From Rhodothermia bacterium (lineage in GTDB: Bacteria; Bacteroidota; Rhodothermia; Rhodothermales; UBA2364), in NCBI GenBank assembly GCA_017303715.1, contig JAFLBZ010000004.1, forward strand, positions 68,887 through 132,886: DNA of 64,000 nucleotides, read 5' to 3'. The notes beneath the pieces are model-generated. The model was not told the origin of the DNA, did not search any database, and saw only the letters and a list, made by a program, of their open reading frames with translations. Of the stretch, positions 34,481 through 43,483 are shown piece after piece (within the stretch, counting starts at the first letter, position 1; each line of letters opens with the position of its first letter). Made by a program: the position numbers and the translations under genes.

Positions 34481-35868
34481 CACACATGGCGTGGTGGGAG
34501 GTTTTCCTCGGTCTCTTCTTGTAATGCAGGGATACCCAATTCACTAATTTTCCGGTAGAGGGTGCGTTCACTGATTCCCAATGCCTTTGCCGTTAAGCGA
34601 CGGTTTCCCTCAAAGCGGTGTAAACCTTCGCGGATCAGTCGTTCCTCCATTTCTTGGAAGGTTGGAAGGTTTTCAAAAACGAGGGCTTCTTGAGATTTCA
34701 GGTCTTCGTCTTGAATTTCAGCTTCTTCGATGGCCTCCGGAACAACAGATGCGGGGAAAGATACCGTCTCTGGCAGGCGGTTTGTAAACTCTTTTGTGCC
34801 CCGATTTTGCACCTCCGGCCACTGCAAATTGGTGGCGCGCGGTGGTAATAGGTTTCCTCCAGGGGTCTCGGCAGGATAGACCCACTGTACGTCTTCGTCC
34901 AAGGGTTGAGGCGCAATACTGGCATATCGTGCAACACCTTCCTTCGTGGCAAGTGCGTGCAAGGCTGCTTTTACGTCGCGCATGTCCAATTTGATTTCCA
35001 AAAGGAGGCGGTAGAGCAATTCCGGGGTTTGACCAAAGCCTCCCTCGCTATGCGGATTGCCCGAAACCATAAGAGCTTGGTTGGCCGTTACGCCACGGAG
35101 AAAGGGCTGAAGGTCTCGTGCCGTGACGGTCTCGTGCTGGATTAATACGGTGGCTTGCTCTGCGGTATTGCGGAGTTCGCGGATGTTCCCCGGCCAACGA
35201 TAATTTTCCAACAGGGCTTTCGCAGATTCGTCTATTTTTTTTCGTGGGGCATTGTACTGCTGCCCAAATCGGAAAAGAAAATGATCAAACAGCGGTAAAA
35301 TATCTTCCTTACGGTCGCGAAGTGGTGGAACGTGTAACGTAACCGTGGAAAGACGATAATACAAATCTTCTCGAAAGCGCCCCGACCGGACTTCTTCGGC
35401 CAAATTGCGGTTTGTGGCTGCAACAATGCGCGTATTTACTTTTTGGGACTTCGAGGAGCCTACACGGCTAAACTGCCCCGACTCTAATACCCGTAGCAAT
35501 CGTACTTGTGCAGGCATAGGCAATTCGCCAATTTCATCCAAAAAAATGGTACTATTGTCTGCTTCTTCAAAATATCCGGCCCTGCGCTCGGTTGCGCCGG
35601 TATAAGACCCTTTTTCGTGTCCAAACAACTCAGATTCGATTAAGCCTTCTGGAATTGCGCCGCAGTTCACCACCACCATTGGGCGATGTCTCCGCGAAGA
35701 AAGCCCATGTAATGCTTGTGCGATGAGTTCCTTACCAACGCCACTTTCTCCCTCGATCAATACCGTAATGTCGCTGGGGGCCACCATACGAACGCGGTCA
35801 ATCAGTTGCCAAAATGCTACCGAATTTCCACGTAACCCGAATCGTTCTTGAAGCGCCTGTCTATCCAT
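34480..35868 (-). CDS. Sigma-54-dependent transcriptional activator without receiver domain
   Basis: This 462-residue bacterial enhancer-binding protein starts directly with the AAA+ domain: Walker A GESGVGKE (residues 40-47), the sigma-54 contact loop GSYTGA (87-92, a variant of GAFTGA), Walker B FLDEIG (109-114) and a sensor with REDLYYRL. A linker of about 170 residues with acidic and proline-rich parts precedes a C-terminal Fis-type helix-turn-helix (LTAKALGISERTLYRK). With no receiver or sensing domain, its activity may be controlled by a partner, as in PspF, or be constitutive. Its stop overlaps lptE. Targets in the cell envelope are inferred. Confidence 0.92.
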   Translation of the reverse strand: MDRQALQERFGLRGNSVAFWQLIDRVRMVAPSDITVLIEGESGVGKELIAQALHGLSSRRHRPMVVVNCGAIPEGLIESELFGHEKGSYTGATERRAGYFEEADNSTIFLDEIGELPMPAQVRLLRVLESGQFSRVGSSKSQKVNTRIVAATNRNLAEEVRSGRFREDLYYRLSTVTLHVPPLRDRKEDILPLFDHFLFRFGQQYNAPRKKIDESAKALLENYRWPGNIRELRNTAEQATVLIQHETVTARDLQPFLRGVTANQALMVSGNPHSEGGFGQTPELLYRLLLEIKLDMRDVKAALHALATKEGVARYASIAPQPLDEDVQWVYPAETPGGNLLPPRATNLQWPEVQNRGTKEFTNRLPETVSFPASVVPEAIEEAEIQDEDLKSQEALVFENLPTFQEMEERLIREGLHRFEGNRRLTAKALGISERTLYRKISELGIPALQEETEENLPPRHV

Positions 35869-36003
35869 ATTTACCCAACTTTTAAAGTTCTTATCCTATT
35901 TTATGTGATAAGGCTTGCTGTTTTTTTAAGTTAAGTGACACAATGGCAGAAAGTTTCCCTATTTAGGCGATCTTGTCATGAAAACGCATTTTGCTTCATA
36001 CAA

Positions 36004-36035
36004 TAAATCCCTTACACTTTGGGCATAAGGGATTT
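36004..36035. terminator. Hairpin terminator after the carboxyltransferase gene
   Basis: AAATCCCTTA at 36004-36013 pairs perfectly with TAAGGGATTT at 36026-36035. On the minus strand it lies 30 bases past the stop of the acyl-CoA carboxylase gene and is followed by ATTGTATG. Terminator function is likely. Confidence 0.65.
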
Positions 36036-36064
36036 AACAACAGTATGATAGGTCTAAATTGCGC

Positions 36065-37609
36065 TTAGAGTGGGATGTTTCCGTGTTTTTTCTTCGGATT
36101 GTTCACCACTTTATTTTTCAGCATTTCCATACCAGCAATGAGCCGTTTACGGGTTTCTTCGGGTTTAATCACATCGTCCACAAAGCCCCGTTCTGCTGCA
36201 ATGTAGGGATTGGCAAACTTTTCGCGATACTCTTGGATCAAGGTTTCGGCAGCCGCTTCTTTGTCTTCTGCCTCTGCAATTTGCTTCCGGAAAATGATCT
36301 CAACCGCACCTTTGGGGCCCATAACGGCAATTTCAGCGGTTGGCCATGCGAAGTTGAGGTCGCCGCGTATATGTTTGGAGTTCATCACGTCATAAGCACC
36401 GCCATATGCTTTACGGGTAATCACTGTAAGGCGCGGAACCGTGGCCTCGCAAAAGGCATACAACAACTTTGCACCATGCCGGATAATTCCGCGCCACTCC
36501 TGATCGGTTCCGGGCAAGAACCCCGGTACATCTTCAAAAACCACCAAGGGAATATTAAAGGCATCGCAGAACCGTACAAACCGTGCGCCCTTGTTGGAGG
36601 CATCAATGTCCAAAACCCCTGCCAAGACCGCTGGTTGGTTGGCCACAATCCCGATCGGGCGGCCATTTAAGCGGGCAAAACCAACCACAATATTGGCGGC
36701 AAAGTCTGGATGAATCTCAAAGAAATTACCGTCATCCACAATTTGTCGGATCAAATCCTTCATTTCGTAAGGCTTGTTCGGGTTTTCCGGCACAAAATCA
36801 TTCAAGGCGGGGATCATCCGATCTGCTGGATCCGATGTTGGAAAAACGGGCGGCTGTTCTTCACAGTTTTGCGGGATAAACGAGAGCATTTCCCGAATCC
36901 GGAAAAGGCAATCCGCTTCGCTTTCGCAAGCAAGATGCGCCACCCCACTTTTGGAAGCATGGGTATCCGCACCGCCCAATTCCTCGGCGGTGACTTGCTC
37001 ATTGGTTACGGTTTTGACCACATCTGGCCCAGTTACAAACATATAACTGGACTCTTTGACCATGAACACAAAGTCTGTGATGGCGGGGCTATACACCGCA
37101 CCACCTGCGCATGGCCCTAAAATGGCCGAGATTTGCGGAATCACACCAGAAGAAAGGGTATTTAAGAGGAAAATATCCGCATATCCACCCAAAGACATCA
37201 CACCCTCTTGAATCCGCGCACCACCAGAGTCGTTTAGGCCAATGACCGGAGCGCCATTGTCCATCGCCATTTTCATGATCTTTACAATCTTTTCGGCATG
37301 GGTTTCCGAGAGGGAGCCACCGAATACCGTAAAGTCTTGGCTAAACACATAAACAATGCGCCCATTAATGGTTCCGTAACCCGTTATAACGCCATCACCG
37401 TATGGCCGATCTTCTTCCATAGCGAAATCGCGGCTACGGTGACGGACAAACATGCCCATCTCCTGGAACGATCCCGGATCTAAAAGTAGGTCTATCCGTT
37501 CGCGTGCAGTCAGTTTGCCTTTCGCGTGTTGCTTTTCAATCCGCTTGACACCACCCCCCAACATTGCCTCGGCACGACGGGCTTCCAAGTCCTGAAAAAT
37601 TGATGACAT
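36065..37609 (-). CDS. Acyl-CoA carboxylase carboxyltransferase subunit (PccB/MmdA-like)
   Basis: This 514-residue crotonase-fold subunit transfers CO2 from carboxybiotin to propionyl-CoA or a related acyl-CoA, giving methylmalonyl-CoA, or serves the decarboxylase in reverse. The frame extends upstream to 37774, but the ATG at 37609 gives the family length and the typical start ([17 protein letters not shown]). Glycine-rich acyl-CoA-binding segments [19 protein letters not shown] and [16 protein letters not shown] are intact. It belongs to the fused beta-type found in PccB and MmdA rather than the AccD type. Biotin carboxylase and carrier genes are not adjacent, so the partner is encoded elsewhere. 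It is probably monocistronic. Confidence 0.92.
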   Translation of the reverse strand: MSSIFQDLEARRAEAMLGGGVKRIEKQHAKGKLTARERIDLLLDPGSFQEMGMFVRHRSRDFAMEEDRPYGDGVITGYGTINGRIVYVFSQDFTVFGGSLSETHAEKIVKIMKMAMDNGAPVIGLNDSGGARIQEGVMSLGGYADIFLLNTLSSGVIPQISAILGPCAGGAVYSPAITDFVFMVKESSYMFVTGPDVVKTVTNEQVTAEELGGADTHASKSGVAHLACESEADCLFRIREMLSFIPQNCEEQPPVFPTSDPADRMIPALNDFVPENPNKPYEMKDLIRQIVDDGNFFEIHPDFAANIVVGFARLNGRPIGIVANQPAVLAGVLDIDASNKGARFVRFCDAFNIPLVVFEDVPGFLPGTDQEWRGIIRHGAKLLYAFCEATVPRLTVITRKAYGGAYDVMNSKHIRGDLNFAWPTAEIAVMGPKGAVEIIFRKQIAEAEDKEAAAETLIQEYREKFANPYIAAERGFVDDVIKPEETRKRLIAGMEMLKNKVVNNPKKKHGNIPL

Positions 37610-38474
37610 AATAGAAAAGGTTAATTCACAAAAAGAGCAGGGAAAGGGTACACCATGATACAGCGATTCGGCATCGCAACGCTTGAAGATTCGCTGATTT
37701 TGTTGAAAACGAAACAAGAAGATCGGGTTTTGTATCCGTGAAGTTGCTTCTTCTTCACAACACTTTATGTCCAAATAATCTTATCCATATCACGAAGAGA
37801 TCCAAGGTTTGTAGAAAAACAAAACGGAAACCATCTACGAACCCAACAAGGTCGAACAAAACCCGCCCAACCATTTTCTATAAACGTTTGATGCCTTCTG
37901 CATCGGTGCTACCTTTTTCCTTGGGAAACCAATTTTTATTAAGATGTCGCCCCGCTGGGGCTGGGTCTCGATTGGTCATGGCTAAAGCCTAAGGTAGTGG
38001 CAGTTGCACGCTACCCCACGCTGAAGCATGGGTTTAAAATAATGCGAGAAAACATGTGGCAAAGCCGTTCGTCTGAATGGAGACATAAAGCAAGCAAAAA
38101 CAATGACTAATAAAACAGCAACGTCGTCGGTTAGGGCAGAGGAATCAAAGCAAGAACTACGAATAATGCGATATTAACGCCGTCTTTTAGGGCAGAGTAG
38201 TAGGCTCCGAATAGCATTGGGCTTTAGCCCTGAAAGATCACACACCGTGTATGCCGTGTTTTGGAAATGGATTTCCATTTTGATGTTGCACTTGTCGTTC
38301 AATAAGTTTGGTAGCAGAACAAGATTTGATCGTCTATAGCTACATTAACCCATGACCCACGTTGAAAGCTCATAAAGCCACCTTATTGGCTTATCGGTCT
38401 GTAGTGCCCATTAAACCTTTTCAAGTGGCGTATCCTCCATATCTCAATCCTTCAATAAAAAACATTCGCATCTT
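37610..38474. other. Long intergenic region with repeat copy B
   Basis: About 865 bases hold no supported gene. The first 160 are an in-frame extension of the carboxyltransferase gene that looks non-coding. From about 37940 to 38290 lies the second, inverted copy of the dispersed repeat. The rest shows nothing beyond A+T-rich spacer. A short GCCACCTTATTGGC hairpin is near 38366. The promoter of the small gene at 38475 should lie here but was not identified. Confidence 0.65.
37940..38290 (-). repeat. Dispersed intergenic repeat, copy B (inverted relative to copy A)
   Basis: The reverse complement of this stretch aligns with 89-525: GAAATCCATTTCC, ACACGGCATACACGGTGTG, TTCAGGGCTAAAGCCC, GACGACGTT, TTAGTCATTGTTTTT, ATGCTTCAGCGTGGGGTA and GCCCCAGCGGGG come in the same order. 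Copy B is shorter because copy A has about 90 more bases between the last two blocks. The pair is about 37.5 kb apart and inverted. Confidence 0.7.
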
Positions 38475-38762
38475 ATGAAATCCATTTCATCCTTCCAAAC
38501 CTTTTCTATTGGTCTAAACGAGCAAAAGGCTTACAAAGGCGGTCTTAGTTTTGCCCCCTTAGACCCGATTCCAGCAGACGCTTCCCCAAGGTTGCAGAAT
38601 CGTTTGGCGCAAATAGCTGAACGTTATACACAATTAACCGGAATTGCAGCCTCTTTGTGGACGGGAGACCCGCTGAATCCGCCGCCGCCACGGTTCGAAC
38701 GAGTGATGAGCCGGATTGGTATGGTTGCAGATCGCTACAACACCCTTTTAGCACGAGCGTAA
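38475..38762 (+). CDS. Small hypothetical protein
   Basis: This 95-residue protein has no recognised domain. It begins with an ATG and a serine- and phenylalanine-rich stretch. It then has a proline segment (FAPLDPIPADASPR) and two amphipathic helix-like parts (LQNRLAQIAERYTQLTGIAA and RFERVMSRIGMVADRYNTLL) whose ends resemble each other (IAERYTQL, VADRYNTL). There is no signal peptide or membrane helix. The evidence that it is real is a sensible start, normal codon use and a strong terminator 11 bases after the stop. It may form a helical hairpin or bind a partner. No neighbour suggests a job. Confidence 0.6.
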   Translation: MKSISSFQTFSIGLNEQKAYKGGLSFAPLDPIPADASPRLQNRLAQIAERYTQLTGIAASLWTGDPLNPPPPRFERVMSRIGMVADRYNTLLARA

Positions 38763-38772
38763 TACAACAAGG

Positions 38773-38799
38773 GGCAGTCTCCAAAGAGCTGCCTTTTTT
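38773..38799 (+). terminator. Intrinsic terminator after the small gene
   Basis: GGCAG pairs with CTGCC, with CTC/GAG inside and a CAAA loop, followed by six T. It starts 11 bases after the stop codon of the 95-residue gene. Confidence 0.8.
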
Positions 38800-38909
38800 G
38801 TTGTTATTGTGGTATAGAAACTGAAAAACGGCTTGCACGAACGCACCAAAACGATTAGTTTAAAACCGTAAATCTTACAAAATGCAGCAACCTTTTAAAC
38901 AACGTAAAA

Positions 38910-39338
38910 ATGCATACCGTAGCCGATATCCTAAAACGTAAAGGTTCTAACGTATATTCCGTTTCTCCCGATACCCTGATTAAAGATGTTTTGTATCTGA
39001 TGAACGAAAAAAATATTGGAGCTGTTGTGGTGATGGAGAAGGATCAATATTTGGGCATTTTTACCGAACGTGTTTATGCGCGCCGCGTCGTGATCAAGGG
39101 CAAGTCATCCAATAAAAACGTAGTCGGGGAAGTTATGGCAACTGATTTCCCAAGGGTAAGCAAACGGGATAAACTCAACCATTGTATGCAACTGATGACC
39201 ACAAATAACCTACGCTATCTCCCTGTTTTTGAAGGAGATACTTTTTCCGGTATTATCTCCATTATAGACGTGGTACTAGAGGAATTAGAAATGCAAAGAG
39301 AATTGGTGGAACATATGCAAAATTACATTTCCGGTTAA
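38910..39338 (+). CDS. Two-CBS-domain protein
   Basis: This 142-residue cytoplasmic protein is made almost entirely of a CBS pair. The first repeat runs from about residue 10 to 65 (VSPDTLIKDVLYLMNEKNIGAVVV) and the second from about 75 to 130 (VSKRDKLNHCMQLMTTNNLRYLPV). CBS pairs bind adenine nucleotides and regulate partner proteins. Stand-alone versions are common and mostly unassigned. The end carries a short acidic helix. It is on the plus strand between a terminator and the convergent pst operon, so it is probably a single-gene transcript. Ligand and partner are unknown. Confidence 0.88.
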   Translation: MHTVADILKRKGSNVYSVSPDTLIKDVLYLMNEKNIGAVVVMEKDQYLGIFTERVYARRVVIKGKSSNKNVVGEVMATDFPRVSKRDKLNHCMQLMTTNNLRYLPVFEGDTFSGIISIIDVVLEELEMQRELVEHMQNYISG

Positions 39339-39425
39339 AAAGGCCCTTTATAACAAAACTGGCTAATATCCATCTGGCTTTTAGTAGGGTGTAACCTTGG
39401 TATAAAGCGTTTCTTGGTGTTTTTC

Positions 39426-40187
39426 TTATCCAAAAGCGCCTTTTATGTAGCGCTGTGTAAGTTCGTGCTGTGGGCTACCAAAGAGTTCGCGGGTTGGTGC
39501 ATATTCAATCAGTTCGCCGAGGTACATAAAGGCCGTAGCATCGGCTACCCGCTGGGCTTGTTGCATGTTGTGGGTGACAATAACAACAGCGTACTTTTCC
39601 CGAAGTTGGCGCATCAATTCCTCAATTTTCAAGGTGCTAATGGGGTCGAGGGCCGCACAAGGTTCATCCATTAAAACCAATTCCGGCTCAATGGCAATGG
39701 CACGCGCAATACAGAGCCTTTGTTGTTGACCGCCGGACAATTCAAGGGCGGGTCTTTCCAACCGATCGCCCACCTCGTCCCACAAGTAGCACGATTTTAT
39801 GGCTTGTTCCACCCGTTCTCGGATTTCCTCTTTATTGCCCATTTTGTTGATTTTCAGCCCATATGCCACGTTTTCAAAAATGGATTTGGGAAACAAATTG
39901 GGTTTTTGGAATACCATGCCCACTTTTTTGCGAACCTCTACCACATCTATTTTCTGTCCCAAAATGGAGTGCCCATCCAGTAGAATCTCGCCCGTAACCT
40001 TGGCCTGTGGTGTGAGGTCGTGCATCCGATTGAGTGCCCGTAGGAGGGTGGACTTTCCGCATCCAGAAGGCCCAATGAGCGCTACAATATTTTGATCTGG
40101 GAAGGTAATGGAGACGTTTTTGAGAACTTGTTTTCCTCCAAAGGAAATATCCAAGTTGCGAACCACCAATTTCTCGGTCATATTCAT
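39426..40187 (-). CDS. pstB: Phosphate ABC transporter ATP-binding protein
   Basis: This 253-residue cytoplasmic ATPase of the high-affinity phosphate importer has Walker A GPSGCGKST near residue 36, signature LSGGQQQR, Walker B ELVLMDEPCAALDP and the switch histidine in VTHNMQQA. The frame begins with a TTG at 40199. The ATG at 40187 is preferred, and another at 40181 is possible. It is the last of pstSCAB, 17 bases after pstA. No phoU follows in this window, although phoU often ends the operon. PstB also takes part in signalling to PhoR in bacteria that have it. Confidence 0.94.
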   Translation of the reverse strand: MNMTEKLVVRNLDISFGGKQVLKNVSITFPDQNIVALIGPSGCGKSTLLRALNRMHDLTPQAKVTGEILLDGHSILGQKIDVVEVRKKVGMVFQKPNLFPKSIFENVAYGLKINKMGNKEEIRERVEQAIKSCYLWDEVGDRLERPALELSGGQQQRLCIARAIAIEPELVLMDEPCAALDPISTLKIEELMRQLREKYAVVIVTHNMQQAQRVADATAFMYLGELIEYAPTRELFGSPQHELTQRYIKGAFG

Positions 40188-40204
40188 TGTGTTTTTCAAT
40201 CCAA

Positions 40205-41059
40205 TTAGGCTGGGGATTGTGCTTGATAGCGGTATCTAATTTGTATGGCAATAAAGTTCAGCAGCGTAACCATGCCCAGAAGCGTCAGTGCAGTGCCATA
40301 GGCCAAAGGCCGTACTTCTTCTATCGCATGGTGTTGTGTTGCAAGAACATACAGATGGTAGGGCAAGGCCATAAAACTATCCCAGACCGTTCCGGGTAGA
40401 TAACGCAAATAGTAAGCCACACCTGTAAAAAGAATGGGAGCTGTCTCGCCTGCAGCCCGCGACAAGCCAAGCATTACCCCAGTAGAAATGCCGGGGAGGG
40501 CTGGCGGCAAAACCACGCTTACGATGGCTTCCCACTGTGTTGCGCCCAAGGCCAAAGCGCCTTCTCGATAGGCTTTTGGAACGGTTTTCAGGGCTTCCTC
40601 CGTGGCGGTAATAATGTAGGGCAAACTCAAAAGACCAAGGGTTAAGCCGGCAGACAATACCGAAGTCCCAAACTGTAGTCCTTCCACAAACATGGCCACG
40701 CCAAATAAGCCATAAATGATGGACGGCACGCCCGCAAGGTTACGAATGGACGCCCGAATTAAGCGGCTTAGAAAATGATCGCGGGCGTATTCACTTAGAT
40801 AAATGGCCGAAGCCACGCCAACAGGTACGGCAAAGAGGGCGGTAATCAAGGTGACAAAGGCCGTTCCAACCACCGTCGGAAAAATGCCACCCGCCGTCAT
40901 GCCTTTTTGCGGAAAGGTAGTCCAAAATGCCCAACTCAGCGTATGACCACCTTTTACAAACAAGTCGGCAATCAGCCAAAAAATTAAAAGTACTACCGCC
41001 AAGGTGATCAGGCGTAAAACACCAAACCCGAATTGTTCAATCCATTTTGAGCGCGTCAT
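40205..41059 (-). CDS. pstA: Phosphate ABC transporter permease PstA
   Basis: This 284-residue inner-membrane permease has six hydrophobic segments. The cytoplasmic loop EALKTVPKAYREGALALGATQWEAI near residue 170 (given here by its ends, EALKTVP and QWEAI) is the EAA-type motif that contacts PstB. A VGVASAIYLSEYARD segment is conserved in PstA. The start ATG overlaps the pstC stop by four bases (ATGA), so translation is coupled. It forms the channel with PstC. Normal length; nothing unusual seen. Confidence 0.94.
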   Translation of the reverse strand: MTRSKWIEQFGFGVLRLITLAVVLLIFWLIADLFVKGGHTLSWAFWTTFPQKGMTAGGIFPTVVGTAFVTLITALFAVPVGVASAIYLSEYARDHFLSRLIRASIRNLAGVPSIIYGLFGVAMFVEGLQFGTSVLSAGLTLGLLSLPYIITATEEALKTVPKAYREGALALGATQWEAIVSVVLPPALPGISTGVMLGLSRAAGETAPILFTGVAYYLRYLPGTVWDSFMALPYHLYVLATQHHAIEEVRPLAYGTALTLLGMVTLLNFIAIQIRYRYQAQSPA

Positions 41060-41976
41060 GCTTGGTGTCGGAATTTTGCAGCCAAGTACTCGGCTGTCAG
41101 GTTAAACAAAAGGCTTATGATAAATAAGGTTCCTCCAATCGCAAATAGACTAAAGTAGTGCGTGGTTCCAAAGGGCACTTCACCCATTTCGATGGCCATT
41201 GTGGCAGTCATCGTACGGACGGAGTCAAACAAGCTATCGGGAACTTCAAGCGCATTTCCGGTGGCCATCAAGACGGTCATGGTTTCGCCAACAGCTCGAC
41301 CAACACCCAAAACGCCTGCAGCCACAATACCAGACCCCGCAGCAGGAAGGGTTACACGAATCAAGGTTGTCCATTTATTGCTGCCGAGCGCATAGGATGC
41401 CTCCCGATAAGAGCGTGGAACAGCGCGTAGTGCGTCTTCGGCAACCGTCACTATAGAAGGCAGGGCCATAATCGCCAATAATATCGCGCCATTCAGTGCC
41501 GTAAAACCATTAGAAAGGGCAAAGGTTTTGGCCAAAAAAGGCCCAATCACCACGATGCCAATAAAGCCCACCACCACCGAAGGAATGCCCGCCAATAACT
41601 CGATAATAGGACGTACCACGCCTCGCATACTCGGCGACGCAACCTCCGAGAGATAAGCCGCTAAGGCAATCCCCACAGGAAAGGCAAGCAACATGGCCGC
41701 CACCGTCACCAACATGGTTCCCGCCAACATGCCACCAATTCCGAAAGAAGGTGCATTTAACGCACTTGGATTCCAAGTTGACGTAAAAAAGAATTGGAAT
41801 ACCGAAACCTCCTGAAACATCTGCAAGCCATTCCAAGCCAACAGTGCGAATATCCCCACCAAGACCACCACCGATAAAAAGGCCGCTGTCTTGACCAAGA
41901 ACTTAAACAGCCGATTGACAAAGTGGCGTTTTTGGTTCTCAAAAAGATTGACTGGGCTTAAGTCCTTATTTCCCAT
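41056..41976 (-). CDS. pstC: Phosphate ABC transporter permease PstC
   Basis: This 306-residue inner-membrane permease pairs with PstA. The frame is open to 42114, but those residues lie inside pstS. The ATG at 41976 gives the usual length and an 11-base overlap with the pstS end. Features are a positively charged N-terminus, six hydrophobic segments and the EAA-type loop beginning EDALRAVPRSYREASYALG near residue 206. A stretch matching IIELLAGIPSVVVGFIG is highly conserved in the family. Regulated with pstS, probably by phosphate limitation. Confidence 0.92.
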   Translation of the reverse strand: MGNKDLSPVNLFENQKRHFVNRLFKFLVKTAAFLSVVVLVGIFALLAWNGLQMFQEVSVFQFFFTSTWNPSALNAPSFGIGGMLAGTMLVTVAAMLLAFPVGIALAAYLSEVASPSMRGVVRPIIELLAGIPSVVVGFIGIVVIGPFLAKTFALSNGFTALNGAILLAIMALPSIVTVAEDALRAVPRSYREASYALGSNKWTTLIRVTLPAAGSGIVAAGVLGVGRAVGETMTVLMATGNALEVPDSLFDSVRTMTATMAIEMGEVPFGTTHYFSLFAIGGTLFIISLLFNLTAEYLAAKFRHQA

Positions 41977-42868
41977 GAACTGGTTGTGCTTTAGGGACGA
42001 CATCTGCGCCGGGTGCAATGGCCAACAGACCTTCAACGGGAATGTAGCCGTTTTCCCGAATGATGGCTTGGCCTTTTTCGGAGCGCTCGAACCGGAGGAA
42101 GGACGCCAAAGCACCGCGTGCCGGGCCGTTCAGGAAATGATAAAGTGGACGTTTTAGCGGATATAAGCCACCCAAAACCGCTGTTTGATCTAAGGGAGAC
42201 ACTCCTTCACCAAAACCAATAGACAAGACCGATATACCGACTGTAGGCTTGTTGTTGTGCTGGACATAGCCCAAACTCACGTAACCAATCCCGCCAACGT
42301 CCTGTTTTACGGCTTCTACAATCTGGGCAGTCCCATTCATCCCCTTTACTTTGGGTGAATACTCGGCCTTCAAGACCTTCTCCCGCAAATAAACATACGT
42401 CCCAGAGTTACTTTGGCGCCCGTACAGCGAAATCTCACGATCTGGCCCACCCACTTCTTTCCAATTTTGAATTTCGCCGCGATAAATTCCCGAAATCTGA
42501 TCCAAGGTTAGTGCTTTGATCCTGAGAGATGGATGAGTGATAAAGACCAATATATCCTCAGCAAAGACCACTGGAACCGGACGAATGCTTCGCGCTTTCG
42601 CCATCTCATGCTCTTTATTACTCATGTCGCGGGAGGAATTTGCAATATCGGTTTTGCCATTAAGCAAGGCCGCAATGCCAGATCCAGAGCCGCCGCCTTT
42701 CACGGAAACAGAAATCCGGTGTTCGTGGTGCATAAAAGACTCTGCCAAAGCCATTACCACTGCAACCTCGGAATCGGATCCCTTAATTTGAATTTGTTCG
42801 ATGGTCTTGACCGGACGACAAGCGACGATTGCGCTTAATAAAAAAAGCAAGACTAAACTACGCATCAT
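41966..42868 (-). CDS. pstS: Phosphate-binding lipoprotein PstS
   Basis: This 300-residue lipoprotein captures phosphate for the PstCAB importer. A signal of 16 residues ends in the lipobox IVAC. The mature protein has IKGSDSEVAVVMALAESFM, KGGGSGSGIAALLNG and SSRDMSNKE, which carry the serine, aspartate and arginine residues that hydrogen-bond phosphate in PstS proteins. QSNSGTYVYLRE supplies the third binding segment. It is the first gene of the operon, and a direct repeat of PHO-box geometry lies about 100 bases upstream. A second ATG immediately follows the first, and either may be used. Confidence 0.93.
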   Translation of the reverse strand: MMRSLVLLFLLSAIVACRPVKTIEQIQIKGSDSEVAVVMALAESFMHHEHRISVSVKGGGSGSGIAALLNGKTDIANSSRDMSNKEHEMAKARSIRPVPVVFAEDILVFITHPSLRIKALTLDQISGIYRGEIQNWKEVGGPDREISLYGRQSNSGTYVYLREKVLKAEYSPKVKGMNGTAQIVEAVKQDVGGIGYVSLGYVQHNNKPTVGISVLSIGFGEGVSPLDQTAVLGGLYPLKRPLYHFLNGPARGALASFLRFERSEKGQAIIRENGYIPVEGLLAIAPGADVVPKAQPVHGK

Positions 42869-42967
42869 GATTGCCTCATTTGATTTTGGCGGATGATACG
42901 TCAGTTAAAGCCAAGAGAAATTAATGATAGATTATAAACTGGTGGATTTTAGATATAGTAATAATAA

Positions 42968-42985
42968 GGTTATACAGCGGTTATA
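42968..42985 (-). promoter_or_regulatory. PHO-box-like direct repeat upstream of pstS
   Basis: The minus strand reads TATAACC-GCTG-TATAACC: two identical 7-base repeats separated by 4 bases. This is the geometry of PhoB/PhoP-family sites (7-mers at 11-base spacing), though the base sequence differs from the E. coli consensus. It is 100-117 bases before pstS, and a reversed GGTTATG follows just upstream. A role in phosphate-starvation control is inference. Confidence 0.45.
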
Positions 42986-43040
42986 AATCCATAACCTAAT
43001 GTTTATGATTTGTTAATACAGCGCTGGAATGGGCCTCTTT

Positions 43041-43478
43041 TCATGAGCCGAGTTCTTCAGACGGCGCTAATTCGTTTTCCATAACCACGGAATTAAGCAA
43101 GATTTTTGAAACCGGACATGCACTGGCAATTTGCATCAAACGTTTTTGTTGTTCTTCGTCGAGCGCCGGATTAAATGAAAACCGACGAACAATGGTGGTC
43201 ACTGGCCCGTTTTCCGTTTTCTCTTGGAAGAAATTAAGGCGCAACGAACTATTCTCGATGGGCCATCCTTTTCGCTCGGCATACATCCGCAAGGTAATGG
43301 AAATGCAACTACCCAAAGCGCTCAAAAGCAATTCATATGGATTGGGAGCGCTGTTCTGGCCACCCAATTTCAGGGGTTCATCTGCTGATAGCGTAAATGC
43401 CCCCGAAGTGATTTCCGTGCGATAGGGCACGTTTCCCGAAACCACCTTGACGTCTTCTTCTAAGATAAAGCGCTGCAT
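43041..43478 (-). CDS. OsmC-family protein
   Basis: This 145-residue protein has the OsmC/Ohr alpha/beta fold, many members of which reduce organic hydroperoxides with a pair of cysteines. The first cysteine is in LLSALGSCISITL (about residue 57) and the second in QIASACPVSKILL (about residue 121), so both are present. The YhfA-like branch is likely given LKLGGQNSAPNPYELL. It is cytoplasmic, with no signal. It begins five bases after the AMP nucleosidase stop, suggesting the two share a transcript. Peroxide defence is the family's usual role. Confidence 0.9.
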   Translation of the reverse strand: MQRFILEEDVKVVSGNVPYRTEITSGAFTLSADEPLKLGGQNSAPNPYELLLSALGSCISITLRMYAERKGWPIENSSLRLNFFQEKTENGPVTTIVRRFSFNPALDEEQQKRLMQIASACPVSKILLNSVVMENELAPSEELGS

Positions 43479-43483
43479 GACGG

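Noticed and set aside
36059-36670. 203-codon plus-strand frame
   Set aside because: It is antisense to the intact acyl-CoA carboxylase gene and its translation has no family-like sequence.
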